A DNA stretch of 64,000 nucleotides from NCBI GenBank assembly GCA_942493125.1, contig OW818667.1, positions 372,001 through 436,000 on the forward strand, given 5' to 3'. Positions 1-6,710 of the stretch are shown here, piece by piece (position 1 is the first letter of the stretch; the number at the start of each line of letters is the position of its first letter). The translations under genes were made by a program, and so were the position numbers. The notes under the pieces are model-generated. The model was not told where the DNA came from and did no database searches. It worked only from the letters and a program-made list of their open reading frames with translations. The stretch is from Fusibacter_C sp942493125 (GTDB lineage: Bacteria > Bacillota > Clostridia > Peptostreptococcales > Acidaminobacteraceae).

Positions 1-1035
1 CATCATATCGATAAAATCGATCATGATTACACCTGAGAGCTTTTGCATCAAAACCTGTCTGAGTATCGCATCAGCTGCAATGGCATTGACTTCAAAGACA
101 TTTTTCCGTTTTGAGTGGTCCATACTGTATTTTGATGAGTTGACATCTGCTATCGTGAACGCTTCTAGTTCATTTACCGTTACAGAAACGCCTTCTTTTG
201 AAAGGTGACGTGTCTTTGTCAGTTCTTTTTCTATAGTCACACCGTGATCCTGAAGTAAGGTCGTTTGAGAAGCTTTTACCACAATTTTTTTCTTCTCTAC
301 ACCGAACCGAACCAATAAGTCTTTATCCAATGTGTTTTCAACATAAAATGCGTCGACTTCATGTGCTCCAATCATTTCTTTTATTGAAGTTTCAAAGGCT
401 TCCACGTTATGAATGCACTTTGACGTATGAATAAGCTCCGTTTTTTTTACTAAGCCCTCCCAATACTGTTTCAAAGACTGCGTTTCATTTGCGATATCCG
501 CATCAGTGGCATCGCCATTGAGTGCGGCACTTCTTACAATCACGCCGTATTGGTTGCCGATGACATTTTTCAAGAGCTTTTCCAGAGTATCGATAGCTCT
601 TACACCACTCGCCTTTCTTGAAACTTTGACGCCTTTCATGTAAGGCATGAATACGACTGTGTCACCAGTCAACGAAATATCCGTTGATAGCTGTGCGCCT
701 TTTGTTTGATAGGGTGCTTTATCGATTTGAGCGATGATCAGTTGTCCCTTTTTCACTAGTTTTGAAAGAGGTTGATCTTTAACTTTTGCAGGTGTCAGTT
801 TGCAAGCACGCAACAAATCATTTCTTTGAATATAAGCATTGGTGGCCAAACCGATATCGACAAATGCTCCATCCATGCCCTCTGCAAGTGCAATGACTTT
901 TCCGACATAGATATTGCCAACGACATTTGGCTTAAAGTGATTGTCTATTTCAATGGCGGCAATCTGTTTCGTCAAAGAGTCAAAAATCGTCGCGATGCTG
1001 AGTATTGGCGTATGATCGAGTGTAAATGCTTTCAT
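1..1035 (-). CDS. rng: Ribonuclease E/G (RNase G type), C-terminal part beyond the left edge
   Basis: Endoribonuclease that processes and degrades rRNA and mRNA in the cytoplasm. I translated 345 codons from ATG at 1033-1035; the frame stays open to the window edge. The N-terminal S1 RNA-binding fold is visible around residues 38-70 (VGNIYVGKVIALAEGMDGAF). Near the edge ADVNS and MIDFIDM carry the two aspartates that bind the catalytic metal in RNase E/G. The zinc-link CxxC and the rest of the C-terminus are not in the window. It is the last visible gene of the shape and division operon, 15 bases after the DUF2344 gene, an order common in clostridia. Family assignment is firm; calling it G rather than E rests on family habit in Firmicutes. 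Confidence 0.93.
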   Translation of the reverse strand, partial: MKAFTLDHTPILSIATIFDSLTKQIAAIEIDNHFKPNVVGNIYVGKVIALAEGMDGAFVDIGLATNAYIQRNDLLRACKLTPAKVKDQPLSKLVKKGQLIIAQIDKAPYQTKGAQLSTDISLTGDTVVFMPYMKGVKVSRKASGVRAIDTLEKLLKNVIGNQYGVIVRSAALNGDATDADIANETQSLKQYWEGLVKKTELIHTSKCIHNVEAFETSIKEMIGAHEVDAFYVENTLDKDLLVRFGVEKKKIVVKASQTTLLQDHGVTIEKELTKTRHLSKEGVSVTVNELEAFTIADVNSSKYSMDHSKRKNVFEVNAIAADAILRQVLMQKLSGVIMIDFIDMM

Positions 1036-1050
1036 GAGTATTCCTTTGCG

Positions 1051-1746
1051 TTACGCTTTCATATCATAAAGGGGTTTTAAAGTCCCTTCATCGCTATATA
1101 ACAACATCAAACGTTCAATGCGAACGGCTTCGACTTCTTGAGTCATCTGGAAATGCTTGCACATCACTTCAACTAATTTTTCTGGATTGAGACTGCCTTG
1201 GCTACCTGTTTGTAGTACAGCACGCAAGATGATTTCATTGTCCATTTTATAGACGAGCTTCAGCGATTCAATTAATTCCAAGACGTTCAGAGTACGCATA
1301 TTGCCATTCTTCGCCTTCTTTTCAAACGTCACTTCACCCGCTTGAAGAAAGTTGACAATCCATTCATCGAGTGGTAATTGACCAATCGGCTGTTTGAACT
1401 CTACTTTGATCAAAAACTCTGAATGTGATAATGAGGCCATCAACGACTTCTTCGTTTCTACGTACTGTGCTTCTACTGCCTTGATGCCATCTGGAAATTT
1501 CATCGTCAAAACGCTTTCAATAGTCACTTCTCGATCGAGCTGCACTTCCATGATCTCACATTGGCTTGAATACCCAACTGAAAGTGGTGAAGCAAAAGTC
1601 ATTTTAGGAATGGGGTTGAAGCCCCCAGAGTATGACAAAGGCAGTTTGTTGAATCTAAAAATGCGTTCAAAGAGTTTCATAAGTTCAAGATGACCTAGGA
1701 AAGCCATATAATTTTCTTTTGTATAGAGAATTCTTAAAGTTACCAT
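1051..1746 (-). CDS. Radical-SAM-linked protein (TIGR03936 / DUF2344)
   Basis: A 231-residue protein of the DUF2344 family, which is either fused to or encoded next to the TIGR03960 radical SAM protein, as here. The N-terminus (VTLRILYTKENYMAFLGHLE) and the SGGFNPIPKMTFASPLSVGY segment are typical of the family. No catalytic motif or signal peptide is seen, so it is cytoplasmic. Its ATG overlaps the stop of the upstream radical SAM gene (TAATG), indicating translational coupling and probably a stoichiometric complex. The biochemical role is unknown; the conserved neighbourhood with RNase G and, usually, ribosomal protein L21/L27 genes suggests an RNA or ribosome-related job, which is inference. 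Confidence 0.85.
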   Translation of the reverse strand: MVTLRILYTKENYMAFLGHLELMKLFERIFRFNKLPLSYSGGFNPIPKMTFASPLSVGYSSQCEIMEVQLDREVTIESVLTMKFPDGIKAVEAQYVETKKSLMASLSHSEFLIKVEFKQPIGQLPLDEWIVNFLQAGEVTFEKKAKNGNMRTLNVLELIESLKLVYKMDNEIILRAVLQTGSQGSLNPEKLVEVMCKHFQMTQEVEAVRIERLMLLYSDEGTLKPLYDMKA

Positions 1747-3572
1747 TAACAGTCACCGCCGATCAAATTGACATTCAAACCACAACCCGTGCAACCGTCG
1801 CGGCAATCCCCAGTACCTTCTGCCTGTAACGCTTTTTTATACTCACTAACGAGGTAAGATTTATTGATACCGGCATCTATGATGTCCCAAGGTAAAAACT
1901 CATCAAAAGAACGCTCTCTAGCTGTATAGAAATCAGGGTCGATGCCACATTCTCTAAACGCTTCCAACCAGACCGACATTTTAAATGAATCCGCCCAACC
2001 ATCAAATTTACAACCAAGTGAATATGCTTTATGCAATACGGCATTTAAACGTCGATCGCCCCTTGCAAATACACCTTCAAGGACACTTGTAGATGGATCG
2101 TGATAGTTGTAAACAACTTTTTTGTTGAGAAGTTTAGTCTTTAAGTGGTTGATTTTACCATAGAAACCATCAATAGTTTCCTGAGCCATCCATTGAAAAG
2201 GTGTGAATGGTTTTGGTACGAAACACGATGTGCTAACGGTTACTTGAACAGATTTCTTGAGATATTCAGGCTTTACATTTTTAAAGGTGAATGTTCCAAG
2301 ATTTCCGATTTCAGCGATGCCGTCAAGATCTTCATTGGTTTCAGTCGGAAGACCAATCATGAAGTAAAGCTTTACTCTATGCCACCCAGCAGAAAAAATA
2401 CTCTTATAAGTGTCCAAGATATTTTCATCCGTTACCCCTTTGTTGATGACGTCTCTGAGTCTTTGCGTGCCCGCTTCAGGTGCAAAAGTCAAACCCGTTT
2501 TTTTAACTTTTTGAATTTCTTTCACGACATCGATGGAAAAACTGTCTAATCTCAATGACGGAAGTGAAACCGCTATATTGTCTTTTTCGTATTTATCGAC
2601 AAGTTCGGTCACAAGTGGACCAATACCGCTATAGTCCATGGTACTGAGTGATGACAATGAAAGCTCTTCAAATCCAGTGCTTGTGAGGATTTTATCAACG
2701 ATATCCACCACAGTTTCAGGTTTTCTCTCTCGAATTGGGCGATAGAGCATACCTGCCTGACAGAAACGACACCCTTTCGTGCAACCTCTGAAAAGTTCAA
2801 TAACCGCACGGTCATGGACGATATCGACAAATGGGACAATCATAGTCTCAAGTTGAAAACCGCCATCAAAATCCTTGATAAATCTTTTTTGAATGCGTTC
2901 AGGCACATCCGCAGTACGTTTATAACCCAATAGAATATTGTTCGAATCATACTCTGGTTCATAGAATTTCGGTACATAGATTCCCTTGATATTAGCAGCT
3001 CTCAAGAGCATTTCATTTTTATTGATTTGACCTGCTTTGTAAGGGCGATAGACTTCTAAAAATTCCAACAACAATTCTTCTGCTTCGCCAATAAAAAACA
3101 TGTCTACGAATTCAGCGATAGGCTCCGGATTGTATGCACATGGCCCTCCAGCTATGATGAGGGGTTCTCTATCATGGCGGTCTCTTGAATAGAGTTCAAT
3201 TCCTGCTAAATTAAGCATATTCAAAATGTTTGTATAACTTAATTCGTATTGTAATGTAAATCCTAATATGTCCATATCACCTACTGGTGATTTCTTTTCT
3301 AACGTAAAGAGCTTGATTTGACGGTCACGCATGGCTTTTTCCATGTCAGACCATGGTGCGAACACGCGCTCACAAAAAACGTCGTTTTGTTGATTTAACA
3401 AATTATAGATGATCTGCATACCCAAATGGCTCATGCCCACTTCGTAAACATCTGGAAATGCAAAGCAAAAACGGATCATATCTTCTGATAATGATTTGTT
3501 AAATGTGTTGATCTCTCCACCAATATAGCGTGATGGCTTCTCTACCTGGTGAAGTAACGATTCTAAATTCAT
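1746..3572 (-). CDS. B12-binding-like/radical SAM protein (TIGR03960)
   Basis: 608-residue radical SAM protein. The N-terminal 200 residues resemble a cobalamin-binding-like domain. The 4Fe-4S/SAM cluster motif CTKGCRFC (C-x3-C-x2-C) lies at about residues 264-271, and the C-terminus ends in a cysteine-rich CRDGCTGCG tail that may bind a second cluster. The start is set at ATG 3570-3572, four bases after AGGAGG (3577-3582); the frame is open further upstream to 3599, but that part includes a dispersed-repeat end. It is coupled to the DUF2344 partner downstream. Family members are uncharacterised. Position after rodA in the shape operon is conserved in clostridia. Confidence 0.88.
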   Translation of the reverse strand: MNLESLLHQVEKPSRYIGGEINTFNKSLSEDMIRFCFAFPDVYEVGMSHLGMQIIYNLLNQQNDVFCERVFAPWSDMEKAMRDRQIKLFTLEKKSPVGDMDILGFTLQYELSYTNILNMLNLAGIELYSRDRHDREPLIIAGGPCAYNPEPIAEFVDMFFIGEAEELLLEFLEVYRPYKAGQINKNEMLLRAANIKGIYVPKFYEPEYDSNNILLGYKRTADVPERIQKRFIKDFDGGFQLETMIVPFVDIVHDRAVIELFRGCTKGCRFCQAGMLYRPIRERKPETVVDIVDKILTSTGFEELSLSSLSTMDYSGIGPLVTELVDKYEKDNIAVSLPSLRLDSFSIDVVKEIQKVKKTGLTFAPEAGTQRLRDVINKGVTDENILDTYKSIFSAGWHRVKLYFMIGLPTETNEDLDGIAEIGNLGTFTFKNVKPEYLKKSVQVTVSTSCFVPKPFTPFQWMAQETIDGFYGKINHLKTKLLNKKVVYNYHDPSTSVLEGVFARGDRRLNAVLHKAYSLGCKFDGWADSFKMSVWLEAFRECGIDPDFYTARERSFDEFLPWDIIDAGINKSYLVSEYKKALQAEGTGDCRDGCTGCGLNVNLIGGDC

Positions 3573-3588
3573 TGTGCCTCCTAATTGT

Positions 3589-3599
3589 GGAAATTGCAT
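3589..3599. repeat. Solo end of the GGAAATTGCAT repeat family
   Basis: Matches the inverted terminal sequence of the elements at 13889 and 42633. It lies in the short gap between rodA and the radical SAM gene, just upstream of the latter's ribosome binding site. An isolated 11-base match is weak alone; the recurrence at eight intergenic loci makes it credible. Confidence 0.5.
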
Positions 3600-3601
3600 C
3601 C

Positions 3602-4714
3602 TTAGCTATTAAAAAAAGTGCCTTTTTTCCTTCTGATGTAGATGGATTCCGCGATGCCTATGGCAATCATGCTCGACATGATGGACGTGGAACCATAACT
3701 GAAAAATGGTAATGTAATGCCTGTAACTGGCATACGACCTAACGTCATTGCGATATTCTCGATTATTTGAAAGGCGAACATGAAAACGAAACCAATGATG
3801 ATGTTTGAACCAAAATCGTCCTTGACCCGTCTGCTTAATGTGATCAATCTAAGCAGCATTACCATATATAAAAATATGACCAACATACCGCCTACAAAGC
3901 CTGTTTCCTCAACGAATACTGCGAAAATAAAATCCGATTCCTGAACTGGCAAATAATTTAAGCGATGATACACGCCTTCAAATAAGCCTTGTCCATACAT
4001 TTGACCGGATCCAATGGTGATTTTAGACTGCATAACATGATAATTGCCTGGAAGTGATACGTCATTGGGATTCAAGAACGCATCAATTCTCTGACGTTGA
4101 TGGGTTTCAAGTCTCGGATAAATGAGAGGAATTGCAGCAGCAACTGATCCAAATCCAAGACCAATCTGCCAATATTTCAAACCGTTAACCAGCAACATTC
4201 CGAACGTAGCAGATACAAAAACGAGTGCCGTACCGAGGTCTGGCTGTTTTAATACGAGTGCAAGTATCGGGAGTAGTGTTAACCCTGATTTGACAACATC
4301 TTTAAATGTATTGATGCCACCCGATTTTTCAATAAACTTTGCTAAAAATATAATGTAGGCAATTTTTGCAATTTCACTTGTTTGAAAATCTATGGGGCCG
4401 AGATCGATCCAGCTACGCGCATTGAAACGCGTGACGCCGACACCTGGTATAAATATGATGACGAGCAAAAGAATCGCGATGCCATAAATCCACCAATAAA
4501 ATTCTCCAAAAACCTCATAATTGACAAACTGAAGCAAAGCGATGATCACTAATCCAAAGATAAATGAAAACGCCTGCATTTGAACTTGACGCGTGATGCC
4601 AAAGTTCATAACATCAGTGGCACTAGCAATCGCCAACATGCCAAGACCAAAAATTATTAAAACGATGCCCATGAGGACATAGTCAAAACTCATAAAAATT
4701 CTCTTAAAATTCAA
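3602..4714 (-). CDS. rodA: Rod-shape SEDS peptidoglycan polymerase RodA
   Basis: 370-residue SEDS-family glycosyltransferase that polymerises lipid II in the elongasome with the class B PBP encoded upstream (6711-9584). About ten membrane segments are visible, with signatures GVGVTRFNARSWIDLGP, QPDLGTALV and a C-terminal MPVTGITLPFFSYGSTS. The start is TTG at 4712-4714 with GAGGTG upstream; an ATG seven codons later is the alternative. RodA rather than FtsW or SpoVE is inferred from the mre/PBP2 context. A strong terminator separates it from minE, so it may be transcribed less than the min genes. Confidence 0.92.
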   Translation of the reverse strand: MNFKRIFMSFDYVLMGIVLIIFGLGMLAIASATDVMNFGITRQVQMQAFSFIFGLVIIALLQFVNYEVFGEFYWWIYGIAILLLVIIFIPGVGVTRFNARSWIDLGPIDFQTSEIAKIAYIIFLAKFIEKSGGINTFKDVVKSGLTLLPILALVLKQPDLGTALVFVSATFGMLLVNGLKYWQIGLGFGSVAAAIPLIYPRLETHQRQRIDAFLNPNDVSLPGNYHVMQSKITIGSGQMYGQGLFEGVYHRLNYLPVQESDFIFAVFVEETGFVGGMLVIFLYMVMLLRLITLSRRVKDDFGSNIIIGFVFMFAFQIIENIAMTLGRMPVTGITLPFFSYGSTSIMSSMIAIGIAESIYIRRKKGTFFNS

Positions 4715-4730
4715 TGTAACACCTCGATTT

Positions 4731-4755
4731 AAAAAAAAGGTCCAAAAGGACCTTT
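4731..4755 (-). terminator. Intrinsic terminator between minE and rodA
   Basis: Perfect 8-bp stem AAAGGTCC/GGACCTTT with a 4-base loop, followed on the minus strand by eight T. It begins three bases after the minE stop and would end or attenuate the min transcript before rodA. Confidence 0.85.
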
Positions 4756-4757
4756 AT

Positions 4758-5024
4758 TTACCGTTTCAAATTCTTAATCGGAATACTTGCAACTAATACT
4801 GGTTTACCAGATGCGCTATCCTTAGTGCGTGTGATCTTAATATCAAAATCCGATGGATCGTAATCAACATGCTCTGAAATTGATGATAATATGTCTCTTT
4901 TAAGTAATTCCAAAAGTTCAGGTGAACAGTTGGAACGATCATGCACTAAAACCAATTTCAAGCGATCTTTGGCAATGTTTTTACTCGTCGGTTTATTGCT
5001 TAAAAATCCAAATAAGTCAAACAT
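4758..5024 (-). CDS. minE: Cell division topological specificity factor MinE
   Basis: 88 residues, normal length for MinE. It stimulates MinD ATPase and drives pole-to-pole oscillation so that the division site stays at midcell. The N-terminal FDLFGFLSNKPTSKNIAKDRLKLVLVHDR segment holds the amphipathic membrane-targeting part and the MinD-contact helix; the C-terminal half is the dimerisation domain. It follows minD by nine bases. Presence of MinE rather than only DivIVA indicates the oscillating Min system, found in many clostridia. Confidence 0.95.
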   Translation of the reverse strand: MFDLFGFLSNKPTSKNIAKDRLKLVLVHDRSNCSPELLELLKRDILSSISEHVDYDPSDFDIKITRTKDSASGKPVLVASIPIKNLKR

Positions 5025-5033
5025 ATACCCCTC

Positions 5034-5831
5034 CTATTTGCCGAATGATAGTGCTCTTTTTATTTTGTCAAAAAAGCTCTCTTGAACGTCGAATTCCAAA
5101 AATGGTACTTCTTCCCCAATAATACGTTTAGCAATATTTCTGAATGCCATACCTGACAAAGAATGTTCTTTTAAGACTGCTGGTTCACCGCGATTTGTAC
5201 TCATAACAACTTCTTCATCATCAGGAACAACGCCTATGAGATCAATCGCTAAAATATCTTCGATATCTGCAACGTTCATCATCTCACCGCGTTTTACCAT
5301 GTCGACTCTAAGTCTGTTTACGATCAATCTTGGTCCATAAATCTCAGCAGCTTCAAGCAAACCGATGATTCTATCCGCGTCACGAACAGCAGATACTTCA
5401 GGCGTTGTTACGACAATCGCGCGATCTGCGCCTGCAATTGCATTTTTAAAGCCTTGCTCGATACCCGCTGGACAATCTACCAATACAAAATCATGCGTCT
5501 TTTTCAGATCGGCGATGAGTTCTATCATCTGCTCAGGATTGACAGCATTTTTATCTTTAGTTTGTGCTGCCGGCAACAAAGATAAGTTTTCAAAGCGCTT
5601 ATCTCTAATCAAAGCTTGCTTTACTTTACAAACACCCGTTACAACATCGACGATGTCATAAACAATTCTATTTTCCAGGCCCATGACAATATCGAGATTT
5701 CTAAGTCCGATATCGGCATCTATGACACATACCTTTTTACCGAGTAGTGCTAATGCTGCTCCGATATTGGCAGTTGTGGTCGTTTTACCAACGCCACCTT
5801 TGCCAGAAGTTACTACAATTGCTTCACTCAT
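5034..5831 (-). CDS. minD: Septum site-determining ATPase MinD
   Basis: 265-residue ParA/MinD-family ATPase that recruits MinC to the membrane and inhibits Z-ring assembly away from midcell. The deviant Walker A motif GKGGVGKTT is at residues 10-18, followed by IDADIGLRNLD and the VLVDCPAGIE Walker B region. The C-terminus ends in a basic amphipathic stretch (FFDKIKRALSFGK), the membrane-targeting sequence. Start is ATG 5829-5831 (MSEAIVVTSGKGG), preceded by GGAGGG; a GTG three codons upstream is less likely because it would overlap the RBS spacing. Between minC and minE in the operon. Confidence 0.96.
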   Translation of the reverse strand: MSEAIVVTSGKGGVGKTTTTANIGAALALLGKKVCVIDADIGLRNLDIVMGLENRIVYDIVDVVTGVCKVKQALIRDKRFENLSLLPAAQTKDKNAVNPEQMIELIADLKKTHDFVLVDCPAGIEQGFKNAIAGADRAIVVTTPEVSAVRDADRIIGLLEAAEIYGPRLIVNRLRVDMVKRGEMMNVADIEDILAIDLIGVVPDDEEVVMSTNRGEPAVLKEHSLSGMAFRNIAKRIIGEEVPFLEFDVQESFFDKIKRALSFGK

Positions 5832-5916
5832 TATATACACCCTCCAAATCCTTCAGCGTTCTATTGATCATTATTACATACACACTTATGCGTCACAATC
5901 CATCAAAAGGCTTATT

Positions 5917-6624
5917 TTAATGACATTTCTCTATCTTTATGACGCCATTACTTACTGTAGCCTTTTCTGGAACCGTCGTGTGAAACGATTCATCGTCGCT
6001 TGGTGGTACTGAAATATAAGTCGAAATGCGTATTTGTGTCGGTTTGAGAAGATTGGCGATAACGATTGCTTTGTCATTGCCTGCAGAACCAGCATGTATA
6101 AACCCTAGCACTCTACCCATGACGATGATATTGCCTTCAGCAACTATTTCAGCACCTGGATTCACATCGCCTATCACGATAACATGTCCTGGATAATGCA
6201 CCGATTTGCCAGATCGCATGGTGCCAAAAACAAAATGCGTGTCTGAAACATAGTTGACCATTTCGTCTTTTACGATAGGCTCCGGTTGAACGACCTTTGT
6301 CTCTTTAGGTATCTCAGAAATGACGTCTTCAACTGGTCGCTTTGGTGAAGCTTCCACTATCGGTGATATCTCTTCTGGCTCTTCCAAGCTTTCGACCGTT
6401 ATGCCGTATTGATCATATATCAATGTTTCAATTGCGGCTTTCTGTTTATAACTAAGTTTCTTCCCTTTAATACCTATGATTCTTGATCCTTGATAAAATG
6501 AAGCTCTGTCTTTTAACAGTGTCATTAAATACGCCATTATAATTTCAAAATCTTCATCAGGATCTAAGTTCAAATAAAGTCCGTTTAATTTTCCTTTAAA
6601 CTCAACGGGACCTTTTTGGGCCAT
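5917..6624 (-). CDS. minC: Septum site-determining protein MinC
   Basis: 235-residue FtsZ assembly inhibitor. The N-terminal FtsZ-binding domain spans about residues 1-100. After a linker rich in E, P and V, the right-handed beta-helix C-terminal domain (HYPGHVIVIGDVNPGAEI, IVMGRVLGFIHAG) binds MinD. Start is set at ATG 6622-6624 (MAQKGPVEFKG) after GGTGGTGA; the frame extends eight codons upstream without a better RBS. First of the three min genes, 86 bases after PBP2. Confidence 0.94.
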   Translation of the reverse strand: MAQKGPVEFKGKLNGLYLNLDPDEDFEIIMAYLMTLLKDRASFYQGSRIIGIKGKKLSYKQKAAIETLIYDQYGITVESLEEPEEISPIVEASPKRPVEDVISEIPKETKVVQPEPIVKDEMVNYVSDTHFVFGTMRSGKSVHYPGHVIVIGDVNPGAEIVAEGNIIVMGRVLGFIHAGSAGNDKAIVIANLLKPTQIRISTYISVPPSDDESFHTTVPEKATVSNGVIKIEKCH

Positions 6625-6710
6625 TTTATCACCACCAAAATTTGACATGAGTATAAATATTACATCTATTATATTTTAACGTATTTCAGTAGATTGCACA
6701 ACTCAAACTC

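Noticed and set aside
5683..6012. Plus-strand frame of 109 codons across the minC-minD junction
   Set aside because: Antisense shadow of two strongly recognised genes.
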